Made by a program: the position numbers and the translations under genes | Assembly (NCBI RefSeq): GCF_025698545.1 | Contig: NC_068569.1 | Span: forward strand, 2,108,001 to 2,172,000 | DNA: 64,000 nucleotides | From: Gossypium raimondii | Taxonomy: Eukaryota > Streptophyta > Magnoliopsida > Malvales > Malvaceae | Direction of reading: 5' to 3' | The notes under the pieces: model-generated | What the model saw: only the letters and a program-made list of their open reading frames with translations | The model's database searches: none | What the model was told of the DNA's origin: nothing | Part shown: positions 38,249-50,600 of the stretch, one piece after another | How positions within the stretch are numbered: position 1 is the stretch's first letter | How the letters are laid out: every line of letters begins with the position of its first letter

Positions 38249-39030
38249 TATAAAAATCAATTAAAAACGAAGAAATTACAAAATATAAAATTAAAACAAC
38301 AGGGTTTTGAGAGAAATTGAATGAAAAATTGAGAACTAGAAAGTTGAGAGAATTTAGAGAATGAATGAATTGAGAGAATTAGGAGAATGAGATTTGAATG
38401 CAAAAGGAGGAAAATGGTTTGGGTTTATATAGCAAATAAACTAGCCATTAGAAAATATTTTACTGTTGGACTTTTTTATTATTGGGAAAAGTTACCCTTG
38501 GACGAAAGCTCTTCCAGCAGAATGCATTTTCATCTGAGTTGGTAAGAAAGGGCGTCCAACAAGACGCATTTTCTATTTATCTCTTTAAAATTGGATTATT
38601 TTTGTAAATATCCAAAAATTCGATCTAAAACCCTAATTATTTCCTAAAAGCGATATATATATCAAAATTACTCATTTTCATGCAGCACTCATAAAAAAAC
38701 CATATATTTCAATTAATGAATTTAATAATTATCATTTTAAAATTAAAGGGTAAGAAAATAAATAACATAAAATTGCATAACTTAGTGAATTCTGTTCTAA
38801 TAATTAAAGATTAAAATTGCATAACTTAGTGAATTCTGGTCTAAAGATTAAAAGAGTAAAATGAATAAATGAATTTCACTTATCAAAGTTTCCATTTTTT
38901 TTTTCTTTCTTCCACAAATATTGACGTTCCTTTAAAAAGCGTAGTTAAATAGTATTCACCACTTTTTGCAACATGGAAAAAGCTCCTATAATTGTGAGCT
39001 TTATCAGCTTTTCTAGTTTGTTAGCTTTCC
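38249..39030. other. Spacer between the mobile-domain pseudogene and the IQD gene
   Basis: AT-rich. It includes the former promoter side of the pseudogene (TATATAG near 38427) and a 44-bp tandem duplication at about 38770-38856. No gene is seen. Confidence 0.4.
38770..38856. repeat. 44-bp tandem duplication
   Basis: Two adjacent copies of a unit containing ATTGCATAACTTAGTGAATT, with period 44 bp and few differences, about 290 bp before the IQD start codon. This is probably a slippage or repair duplication. Confidence 0.85.
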
Positions 39031-39039
39031 TATAAAATA
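39031..39039 (+). promoter_or_regulatory. TATA box of the IQD gene
   Basis: TATAAAATA lies 99-107 bp before the start codon, predicting a leader of about 75 nt. Confidence 0.6.
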
Positions 39040-39137
39040 AAAAATGGGGCATTTTCAGATTTCACTTTTAAATTAAAACCCTCTTTTGAACTCTCTTTTT
39101 ACAATCTTACTCTCAGAGTTGCAGTGCCTGGAAAAAA

Positions 39138-40547
39138 ATGGGGAGAGCTTCAAGGTGGCTAAAGAGCTTGTTTGGGATAAAGAACAGTAAAAACAGCTTC
39201 AATCCCAGAGACGGGAAAGACAAGAAAAACTGCGGCATTGAACATTCAGTGGGAGATTCAAGCATTTCCCCAGAAAAGGTTGCGTGGTTAAGATCGTGCT
39301 ATAATGAAACAGAGAGGGAGCAGAACAAGCACGCCATTGCTGTGGCTGCCGCCACTGCTGCTGCGGCGGATGCAGCAGTAGCCGCCGCGCAGGCTGCAGT
39401 GGCGGTGGTGAGACTGACTAGTCATGGTAGAGGAACCATGTTTGGTGGTGTACATGAGAAGTGGGCTGCTGTCAAGATTCAAACAGTTTTTAGAGGTTAT
39501 CTGGTAAGTAAGTGGAGTTTTTATTTCTTAATTTATTTAAACTTGAGTCAAATTCATAGCTTTCATTTTTTTAAACATGAAATTTTGGGTTGAAAACAGG
39601 CTCGAAAAGCATTACGAGCTTTGAAAGGATTGGTGAAAATACAGGCACTTGTTAGAGGATATTTAGTGAGGAAACAAGCTTCAGCTACATTTCATAGCAT
39701 GCAGGCATTGATGAGAGCACAAGCCACAATTAAATCCCAGAAAGCTCGTGCAATCATTAACAATGACGCTATTAGATTTGACATCCGAGCACGAAAATCC
39801 ATGGTAAAATATTCCCTTTTTAATTCGGCTACTTCCATTTTCTTTTGATTTCCATAATTGATTCAAAAACCCATCTTGTAGGAGAGATTTGATGATACAA
39901 GAAGTGAACACACCGTTCCGATCCATAGCAGACGATTATCGGCTTCTCTCGACATCGATGGAAGTCCCAAAATTGTGGAAGTCGATACAGGCATCAAGCC
40001 TAAAGCAAGATCTCGAAGAACCAACACCAGTATATCAGATTTCATCGATGACCATACGTACCAAACACTGCCTTCACCACTTCCGTGTCGATGTCCAGCC
40101 CGATTATCAATACCAGATAGTCGGCATTATCAGGACATTGATTGGGGATTTAGTGGAGATGAATGCAGGTTCTCCACAGCTCACAGTACGCCTCGGTTCA
40201 TCAATTCTTGCGCTCCGGCTACACCGGCCAAGAGTGTGTCGGGTCACAACTTTTTCAGACCCTGTGGGGATTCTCCTAATTATATGGCTAATACACAATC
40301 ATTCAAGGCTAAATTGAGGTCGCATAGTGCTCCAAAACAAAGACCGGAAGCAGGCCCGAAAAAGCGGCTTTCCCTCAATGAAATGATGGAATCCAGAAGT
40401 AGTTTAAGTGGGGTAAAGATGCAGAGATCATGTTCACGAGCTCAAGAAGCTATTCATTTCAAGAATGCAGTAATGGGGAAGCTTGATAGGTCCTTAGAAT
40501 TTGGTAAAGATTCTGAGAGAAACCATTTGCAGATTAGAAGGTGGTGA
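39138..40547 (+). CDS. IQ67-domain calmodulin-binding protein (IQD25-like), complete
   Basis: Three exons, 39138-39503, 39600-39803 and 39882-40547 (TGA); 1236 nt give 411 aa. It begins with the family's [15 protein letters not shown] and then an Ala-rich helix ([20 protein letters not shown]). The IQ67 domain follows with [24 protein letters not shown] and [16 protein letters not shown]. The intron after GYL is at the phase-0 position conserved across IQD genes. C-terminal family motifs are also present: [50 protein letters not shown] proteins bind calmodulin and commonly associate with microtubules, plasma membrane or nucleus, shaping cell growth. The tail motifs and the adjacent ADS1-like gene both point to IQD25 (At4g29150), with IQD26 as an alternative. 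The basic protein has no membrane segment. Confidence 0.93.
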
Positions 40548-41891
40548 TTATGAAAAAAACGAAACAAGATATTTAGAAAAAAAAAAGTGTAGAATTTACA
40601 TTCAAAATGTGAATGTTATATGTGAAGGAATTTTGCCTTCTTTTCCTGTCAATGAAATGGAATCTTGGTTCTTTTTTCTTTTTCTTTTTTTTTTTGTAAA
40701 CAAATGTACTAAGTTGATTGTTGGAGGTAATGATTATTTTTGGTTAAAATATGAAATAAGGCCCTGTACTCATGGATAATTTTAGAATTTAACACTCTTA
40801 AAATTATTTTACCAAATTCAGGTTCATTATAGAATTATTTTTTAATTATATTACTACGAAGTGAGGTTTTATTATTATTTTCAAATGTCATATTAATAAT
40901 TTTAACTAAAAAAGTTAATAATGTTGAAAATTGAACTTAAACTTTGAAATCCGTAAAATACAAAGATTAAATTCTAAATTTGTTAATAATAAAAGGAGGA
41001 ATTGCATATTTCAACATTATTATTTCTAAAAATTGAGTCCAAACTTTGATGAGAAGGTAGAAGAATAAGGGGACAGAATTTGAACTATCTGATTGATTTG
41101 ATGTAAGGGTGTTTTTTAATTTTAAAATTTCTTTCTTGAATCTAATGAAACGTAGAATATTAATGTCGAAAAAAACAAGGGCATGGATGGTAGTTGATTT
41201 CGGAGTTTGAAAAAAAAATTCAAAAGTTAGAATAATTTTTTAAATAAAAATGTTGGTGGTATTGTTGATTTCAAATATTCGCTCCTTCCTTTCTTATTTT
41301 CTCATTTTGGAAGAATGCAACTCCATTTTGCTCTTGCTTTTTGTTTGGATTCCCTTTCATTGCTGATTTTATGCCAATCCACTCTCCTTTTATAGATATT
41401 TAAATTTCCAAAATCTTGATTTGGGTTCTTCAATATTTAGACGTAGATATATAATTTAATTTATAATTATATTATAATTCACTTGTAAATTTAAAAAGAA
41501 AATCAATATGAATATATATATAGTAAATTCCAATTTCCAAGCATCTGCAAATATTCCATTTTAACATGAAATAACTATTGTAAAAAGGAAAATGGAAATG
41601 ACATTTATAAGATGATTTAATTTACACATTTTTATCCTCTGGGGCATTGCAAGTTCATAATAATGACTCTGTTACTATAGTAACGAGTTGAAAAGATTTA
41701 TCAATGCTGGATTTGAATAATTAAAGCTATAATTGTTAATAAATTTTAAGAAGCAAGTAAAAGTCAAGCTAAAATATCCAACCTCTGTTTTACACGTGGC
41801 CAAGGCTTGATTAAAAAAATACCCCTAAATTATACCATGTTCCCGAAATCATACCTTTTTTTTTTTTTATCAAATGTGGTACTCAAACTTA
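40548..41891. other. IQD 3' UTR and AT-rich spacer
   Basis: Probable 3' UTR to about 40780, then AT-rich DNA without a gene. Short open frames in the UTR are not credible. Confidence 0.4.
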
Positions 41892-42489
41892 GGCCAGTTC
41901 TTCATTGCTTAAAAAAAATACTTTTGACTCCAAAAGTACTTTTGGAAAAAAAACTATGTAGAACAAGCTGCTTTTCACTGAAATTTTTAGCTTTTCAAAA
42001 GTACTTTTCAAAAGGAGAAACTAAAAATTTTAGCTTTTCCTCTCCGAAAAGCACTTTTGGTGCTTAATTATTTTTTCACCTTTCCAATAACATAGTACTT
42101 TCCTTTTTTTTCTTGGTGCTTAGTTACAAATGTGTTAAAACCATTAATTAAAAATAAAAAAATATGTTTTAAAATACTAATTACAAATATTTAATGGTTA
42201 TATTTAAATATTTAAAATATAGTTTATATATTCTAATTAAATTTTATAAATAATTAATATTTATTGCTTAAAATATTTAAAATTTATAGTTCATATATTA
42301 AAATATTAACAAGTTATAATAAATTTTTATATTCTTAAATATAATAATATTAACTAATTTAAATATTATTTAAATACATATTTGTTACTGATAATAATAT
42401 GTGTAAAATGGACATTTTATTTCTCAAAAATATTTTTGACAACAATACTAAACACTCAAATTTTAAACCAAACTTTTCAAAACTAGCCC
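41892..42489. mobile_element. MITE-like element, candidate PIF/Harbinger, with TTA flanks
   Basis: The left end GGCCAGTTCTT resembles the inverted right end GGGCTAGTTTTG, and each is flanked by TTA (41889-41891 and 42490-42492), the target duplication of PIF/Harbinger elements. Inside are a perfect 16-bp palindrome CCAAAAGTACTTTTGG (about 41931-41946) and further AAAAGTACTTTT motifs, giving strong fold-back potential. The inverted ends are imperfect, so the class is tentative. Confidence 0.5.
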
Positions 42490-43680
42490 TTAACTTTCTT
42501 TATCCATTTTATCCCAGAAAATTAACACTACTAGAATTTGAAAAGAAAAAAAATGTAATAGAAAAGTAAAAGGTAAAAAAAAAATTACCGACTCGTTTAA
42601 CTATATCACTACTCCCTCATTCAACAAAAAATGTTAAGGTAGCCCAATCACTAATTGCCACGTAAACAAGATCACATAATCACTCATATCAAATAATTCC
42701 AAAAATAAAGAAAAAAGTTTTCCTTTACCCACCCTCTCCTTCTCCCCCACCGTCCCCTCTCGACTCCCTCCCTCTCCCCCTTCCCCATCATCCCTCCTCT
42801 GAAATTCTGAAAACAAGCCCATGCAAACAAAAAAAACCAAACACATTATCAAAAAAATCCAAAGACATAATAGTACGAAACAAACATTAATTCTACCGAT
42901 TTTTGTTTTCTCTTGGATGGATGATGATGAGAGATAAATTCCACCCTGCGTCTTGCAAATTTACCATCCATTATTTAGTATTTTTTAAATGTAGGAGAAT
43001 TGGAGCTTGTGAAAGACCGGATGTGATAAAGGAACATCACTACTTTATGTAAACAATCATCTACTACTAATATTATTTTAATATTATTTAAAATTAAGCA
43101 TTTTTTAAAGGCAACTTTTAACGTTTCAATCAGTGATTTTCTTATATAAAAAAAAAAGTAACTGTTTTTTGTTGGCCTTTACACTTTACCATTAAAGGTG
43201 GTTCTTATTTAAATTTTAATTAATGTCGAAATTTGTTGGTTTTTGTTAGTTTAATCGATGGATGATTAGGGTAATTGGGTTGGATTAATTAATTTAAGTA
43301 ATAAAATATGAGTGGAATTAAAATTAAAATTTAAAAAAAAGGGTGGACAGTTTAGATAGTTGGGCAGTGTTTTATGGAGTAAAGAATATTTGAGTATATT
43401 TGGGAGAGCGCGTTGAGAAGAAGAATTTGAAGATGGGATAGTTTTGGTGTGGATTATCATTTGTTCAGTTCATGGCCGGGATTTTTTTTTACAAAAAAAA
43501 GAGTCTGCCAAAAGCTTTGAAAATCTCTGGTGACAGCTTCGACCTATCAGTAAACAAAACCATACGTAGTTGGCCAACAGCGACTAATGACTCAAACCAT
43601 TTTGATATTGAACCCAAAAAAATGACTCCAACCTTTCTGATTGTTTCATCCATGACAATGATTTTACATGTAAGATTATG
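42490..43680. other. Spacer between two MITE-like elements
   Basis: AT-rich with a pyrimidine-rich block at 42720-42800 (CTCTCC-type). No gene is seen; open frames here are short and unrecognised. Confidence 0.35.
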
Positions 43681-44256
43681 GGTGAGTTTGGATGGGCGGT
43701 GTGTTTACCTCCGGTGAGGTTAAAAATAATAGTGGCGGTGAGATTAGTTACTGTAACGGTGAGATTGGATACTGTAGCGGTGAGATTAGAAACAATGGTG
43801 GAGTGTGTGTTTGGATTCAAACGCAGCTGTAGCAATGATGTGAGAATAAAAAATGACTGACATCAGATTAGAATTGATATATAATAGAATTTTTTAAAAT
43901 TATTTTACTTTTTTAAATTATTAAAATATGTGAATTTATAAATTCATTTAATAAATATTAAAATGTATCTTTCAATATTTTAATGAATTATATAATTAAT
44001 TTAAATTATTTATTAGATAAAATGATGATTATTTTTAATTTTTATAGTTAAATATTTTTTTATAACAATGATAAATATTATTTAACTTTCAAGGATAAAA
44101 TGGTAAAATAATAAATAAAAATAATGATATTTTTGTCTGTTAAAAATACCAACAGCACCCTTAATTTTCAATTGCTGCTGAAATCTCTAGCAGAAAATCA
44201 GCTGTCTAGCGTGATGAGATTACTTCTCACTAGACTGCTCTGCTGAACCAAACACC
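43681..44256. mobile_element. MITE-like element with internal GGTGAGATTA repeats
   Basis: The left end GGTGAGTTTGGATG matches the inverse of the right end (GAACCAAACACC, inverse GGTGTTTGGTTC), with ATG flanking both sides. Near the left end four imperfect units of about 24 bp occur (GGTGAGGTTAAA, GGTGAGATTAGTTACTG, GGTGAGATTGGATACTG, GGTGAGATTAGAAAC; about 43717-43800). The core is AT-rich and there are no coding frames. Superfamily not certain. Confidence 0.5.
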
Positions 44257-47200
44257 ATGACAGTATGGTTGACACCCTCAACTGCACCTCATTAACGTGT
44301 TGAAGCAAACCAAATGAAGCCTAAGACTTAAGAGCAATCGCGGGGCTAAGCTCTTGTGAGAGACCTTTAATGTAAAAAAAAAAAGGGACAAGAGCCTGAT
44401 CTTTTGTGTTATTGAACCCATCAGAAGAAGCAATTAATTTTCACTTTATCTACCCGTTCAAGGAAAATAGATATAGTTGGTATAATAATTTATTTGATTT
44501 TTTAATTTTATAAAAAAATTATTTTAGCTCTTCATTTAATTTTATGTTTTTTTTATTTTAAACTTGAAACTTTTGTTAAATTATCCAAAAATGGATGAAA
44601 AGGTTAATGTTCTTTAATTTCACTACTGTAACACATAAATTGTCACATAGATAACATATCATTACTTAATTAACTTTTAAATTTTAAAAATAAAAAAATA
44701 TAAAAAAATATTTTTAAAATTTCATTTTTCATATTTTTAAAATTTTAAAAGAACTAATTAAATATTGAGATGTCATTCACCTAATATGATAATAATCATA
44801 TTTTTTGAGCAGCTTGTTTACCTCATTAGGCTTAGGCTCCCAATAATATGAAGTGATGAAGCACATTTATTTTTTTAACTTTCAGTGCTTCTCTCTTTTA
44901 ACCATCAACTTATCGCAAGGAAGCCAGCCGCGTGAAGGGAAAAAAAGGCAGTCCAGGTATTAAAAGAACTTTAAAAAATGAAAAAGAAGGCATGGAATGC
45001 TGTTAATTCAATCGTTTTCTATAAATACAAATCTATTTGAACTCCCTTTCTCTCTGACTTTCTCAAGCGTTTATTTCGTTCCCAGTCAAAATAGCTCACC
45101 ACGTCTATACCCTCACCTGCTGGCCACATGTTGCTAGCTTTCAAGCTAACCCTGCCCTGAAGCCTATGCCCTTTCCACACTCTCCTGCAATATGGAGACA
45201 CATTGCCTCCTATGAAACTTTACTACCCTACCCAGCTTCACGTTCATCCACTCTGACAGGTTCTCCAGAGCAACCTATAACTTTACATCTGAAGCAAAAA
45301 AAAGTACCAAGGGTAATCCCTTGCCGCCTACATTATATGAATACACCATGCAGGTTCTGTGACAGCAACGGTGATTTATGTAGACTACGGGCTAATCAGT
45401 GAACTACAAGACATTGAAAGATATGGGAGTAAGGCGAGTCGGGGGAGGAGATGTAAAGTGGCTTCCAGACAACAAATGGATGCCACCAAGCGGAGTTCAA
45501 GCAGGAACAATCTACTCGGGTAACATAACAAAACTAGATAACCTATGCTTTACATGTCTACATCAAAGTAATATATCCATTATCCTGCACAGAACAAGTG
45601 AAGATTTAAAATAAACAGCAGAAAGTTTCCAATATGTGGCATACATAAAAATCAGTAATTAAGACTAATGTAGGCAGATATGAAGATCTCGCAACTACAC
45701 GAACAATAAATATCAAACCTTGCGAACCAAGTAGCGTCTCCATTCACTGTACTGAAAGAAACAATTCATTCTATTCGCATCAGGTTGATAAAAGACAATG
45801 CCACAAGGTTAATGACAAAAGAAAATAGAACAACCGGTATTCTGATAAAGACGGTAGAACCTGAAACGATTGCCAATAAATTCAAATTTATCATCAAGAG
45901 TGACTCATGCTCCATGCATGCAGCTCATTAGACATTAATCCAACCTAGAGACCAAGGCATTCATACATGCACATAGAACTAGATTTTTTATCTGCCTCAG
46001 AACATAAATTAAACGTAACTTTATCCACTTCTCCTTGTATACACGGTAGCATCAAAACTTTTTTCCTCATCATTGATTAATATTCACACTACAATAGAAG
46101 CTTTGATAAACTGGATTTGAGTGTCAAAGATTTCGTTATCCTAGAACTTTAATAAAATGAACCTCACACAATTAAATGACAAAACGAAGTTTTATTTTTC
46201 CGGAAAATGAGATTTTAGATAAGGGCAAAACCTTTTCTCCCTTGTTCAAGTCCATCGATGAGCCATCAGAAGCAGTCACCATTCACCAAGATAAATGGCT
46301 AGAAAAATGGTAACACTATAGTTTCCATAAATCAAGTTTGCAGATGAAAAAAGTAATAATTGACAGTAGAACATGTAATGGAAGTATAATTGATGCAGGT
46401 GCTACTACTATTATGTTATTTTATTATTTCAATCTCATTTATTAATTATTAGACATATAGATCGATGGCTAAGATCATAAGATATCATTAAAGTTCAAAT
46501 CTAGGTCTCGGATTAAAGCTGTTTTTGTAACCCTACGTCCAACATGATAATTCTGGAGAATTTCTAGAGCTGTCAGGCATGCCTCCAAAGTCCTCAATGG
46601 AGAACTAACATGAATTGTGAAAGAAGGTTTTATTTTCAATTACGAACAAGCACTTCTAGCTTTGCTTATCTGCATCACCTAAACAAGTTAATTTCATTGT
46701 ACTAAGGCTTTGTTTTCGCTTAATTCAATATACAAACAAGTTAAATCTCAAAGCTCCAAGATGAAAACCTCGAAAATATATATCATCTAATCTCATAAGT
46801 ATCAATGCTGAATGGACTAAATTTTCCACTAATATAACTTGCAGATATCTTGCAATCTCAAGGAAGAATGATCGTGGATTTACATCCCGCTAAATTTCCC
46901 AAGTCTAGGTGATGCAATTGAAAATGCAAAGATCTGAAAACTGCTGAGTCAAAGCTTTTGATGCAACATGAAGTTCGCAAATCTAACACAATTACTAGAC
47001 CATGAACATGACTAAACAATCTAAAATAACGCCGTATTTTCTTTTACTAGTTCTACCTCCATTCTCATTCATACTTCCTTTTCTGATTTCATTCTTCTGG
47101 CCTTCTCAATATCCTCATTTCAGTCTAAGCTCCTTTGTAGATATCAGCTTGTAAGTGAACAAAATAGATAGGAAACAATGACAAAAGAACATGATGCATG

Positions 47201-47638
47201 ATTACGGAAGAAATCTAATTGCTTGCCAGGATAACACTTTCTGGTTCAGCATATCAAGAGTACATTAATTTATTAACTACAAACAAACTGAAGTACTGCA
47301 AAAGAAGATTGGGATTGGACATCAAAGGGGTTCAGATTTAATATCAATGAACTTTGCACATAAATGAAAATGTCTGGAGATACACGTTCTTGTCTGTTAA
47401 ACATGAATAAGACCTATGGTATTTTCCCTTTTCACTGATAAATAGGGCATGGTATTGATAATAATAATAATAATCCCATATAAACCTACACGCTTACAAA
47501 CTGTACAAAACTACAAACCAAAGGAAGTAAGTGGTTAGGCTGCAGAATTTAGGATCTGAATTTGAATGTATATCATGTACAATTTTACTACTTCTGTAAC
47601 TGAATATGTATATTAAAGCACTAAAGCTTTTGGGTTAT
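44257..47638. other. Spacer and 3' flank of VPS15
   Basis: 44490-44790 resembles part of the fold-back element at 21335-21765. The first few hundred bases below 47639 are presumably VPS15 3' UTR. The GC content is higher at 45020-45760, where the minus strand has exon-like pieces that I could not assign to a protein. The remainder holds nothing recognisable. Confidence 0.35.
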
Positions 47639-50600
47639 TCACTTCCAAACCTTAATAGCCCCATCTCTACCGCTTGAGATTAAGAGTCTCTGGTTTAATT
47701 TCACTGAAGCCAAAGAGAGGACAGAATCATGGTGGCATCCAGCAGAATCAGTGGCAGCAGCAGCAAGAACTGCTTTTGCTGTCAGCTTTGTTGTTAGAGG
47801 TCGTCTCTTTGTCTCCTGTTTATGAAAAGATAATAAATAAATATTAAAAGGGAACCCTAAATCATCAACTTTAAAAGACAAACAAAAACAGCAATAAAAG
47901 TTCCACAAGGCATGCTTGCTTTATAATATGAAAAGATAGTTGAGAGAATTTGCACAAAAAACATGATAGAAGACGAGAACAGCGATTCAAAAATGACATG
48001 GCTGACAACTTTAGCTTAGTAATTTGCCTAGTTTTCATTAAAAATTAACAGCTTTACTCCCTAAGGCTTTGCTAGGTAGAGACTAGAGAGGAAAGAAAAA
48101 TTGGAAAGATGGAAAATTCAAAGGGTAGAAAAACAGAACTTGGTAGGAAGGATGGAAAATTTGAAAGAAAAAGTTATCTTTCCATCCATTACTTGGTAGA
48201 GTTGACAAGTGAAAGGAAAGAAAATAAAACATTTGAAAATTGCATAATTTTGAACTAACATACACCTCTCCCTCATTTTCTCCCCTCTCGTCATTCCAAT
48301 TTAAAAAGATTGGTTTTTATGCATTAAGATGGAAAATAATCATCTCTCCTATTTTCTTTCCTCTCACTTTCCTTCCCTACCAAGCACAGTCAAATTTTAT
48401 TTTCTTTCCACTTTTCCATTCCTTCCTTCCTTCCGTCCCTCTACTATCCACCCAACCAAACACACCCTAAGTGACAAGTAATAAAAGCAAAATCCGTAAA
48501 TGAATATTTAAGAGAAGGAAAGGTAACTAAAAAACATAAGCCCCGGCAAAGAATAAGTTGTAAAGCAAGAAATTAAAGTTTCCCACGATAAGTTGAAGCT
48601 CTGACTAAAATAAAAAAGGATGCTTGTCTATCAGTAAGATACATTTCCATACTACTTACTACATTTGATCGAGATAGATAAATAGAAAACCGTTATCCAC
48701 AGTAACCCAACAAAAGTCTGAAAGGAAAACACATGAATGAAGTTTAACGTAAAGCTATCACTAAAAGATACCTGTACAACTTGTGCACCAAAACTTGATC
48801 TTGCTTCATAGAAATCATCATTTCCAACTCCCTTAAAATTTGGGCCACACATACAGTAACTTCTATCAGGGCTGCAATTAAAACAATGTAAATGATGAAT
48901 AAAATTCCATAAGATCACTGAACAAGGTTAGAAGAAAAAAGGAATTCGACAAAAACCTGAAATGGTCCCAGCGGCGAATTCTTAAGTCAGTGCCCCCAGT
49001 CAACAGATCACCACCAGGTAAAGGAAGTAATGAACGGATACCCGGAAGACGAGGAGGTGGTTCATTTAGTTCATCCACTCGATACCTTGGATTTGCATTC
49101 CTCCTCGGATCAGATTTAGAGCTTGTTTTAGCAGATGGCCTAGCCAATGCCCATGGTAAATCAGACATTTCTGCATCACTATCATAATTTGCAGCCCTAA
49201 ATACCTGGAGATAGAAATTGGAAGGAAAAAATTCAATCATGGTGAATGATAAGAACAAAACCAGTTTTCAATTCTCACTATAGAGAGCCAAATACAGGCT
49301 TTTTAATATCCCTTCAAATCAGTTTCCATTGTGCATAACCTCTAAAGAAGGTTTTAAAAAGATATAACTAGAACAATAATAACATCTCTTCCATTTTCTC
49401 CTAATGCAATTTGGAAGGAACCTCACTTTTCTATCCTACCAACCATGATAAAAACCCTTTTTCCACCTGCCCCTTTTCATCCTCAGAATGTTTTCTCCTA
49501 TCAAACACAGTTTTAATATAAAGCTACTGGAAAATTTTCTAATTATTGTTCCAAATACCACAATCATTTATTTCAATTATACATGCATTTAAAAATAGTA
49601 ATTCATAGAACAATAGCCTGTTTACCTGGTGGCAGGTCCCATTCTCTGCATTCCAAAGTGAGACTTCATTGCAGCCAGCAGCAACATAAATAAGAGGCCT
49701 AGCAGTTGTAGAAACTGAGACACTTGAAGGAGGGACAAAGAGACACATCTTTTCTACCGGGCATACAAGAGAATACTGCCATGAGTTCACCGGAATACGG
49801 AACCTCAAATCCCAAAGGGTAAGCACACCCCTAGAAGACCCTGAAACAAACCAGTTGCCGCAAGGGCCAGCTACCAGACACGATATATAGCCTTCCTCTG
49901 GAATTGCTTTCAGCGTCCATGCATTTGAACTTGATCTTGTATCCCAAAGATGAATACCACAATTTTGGGTGCTGTACATAAACGTTTGAATGCCACAGTT
50001 ATCTATGGGGTAGTTCAAAAGGGTAAGTATTGCACCTTCCTTCACATCCTTCTTTTTTATATCAGCGATACCTGAATACTTTTCAACAACATTTCCTAGA
50101 CCTTTAGAAATATGATCAACAGAAAACATATGTATTGTCCCATCGCAAGCTCCAACAACAACTTGGGCAGAGTTTCGGAGCATTGCAGTGCATAGTCCTC
50201 GGCTTCCTTCCAAGTGATAAGTCAGCCTCGACCTAAATGATATATCCTTCTCCAACTTTCTTGAATCCCACACTTTGACAGTGGAATCATCAGATGCACT
50301 CACAAAGAAACTGTGATCATTTGAAACTGCAATATCATTGACAGCAGATCGGTGCTCCTGCAGGTGTGCAACCAACACCCCACGAGGCCTCCAACCCGAA
50401 TCTGGAATTGATGAAGACCGAGAAAAAGAGGGTAGTCCGGTAAAATCAGTCGAAGTAGAAGCATCTTCCATTCTAACCGAACTTCCTTTCACTGTACCGG
50501 ATAATCCCATGTCTTGAAATTTACTATTAACATTGGCTATTTGATCATTTTCCCGACTTTCTGGTTCATGCACAACTCTGTAGAACTGTTTAGAACCGGC

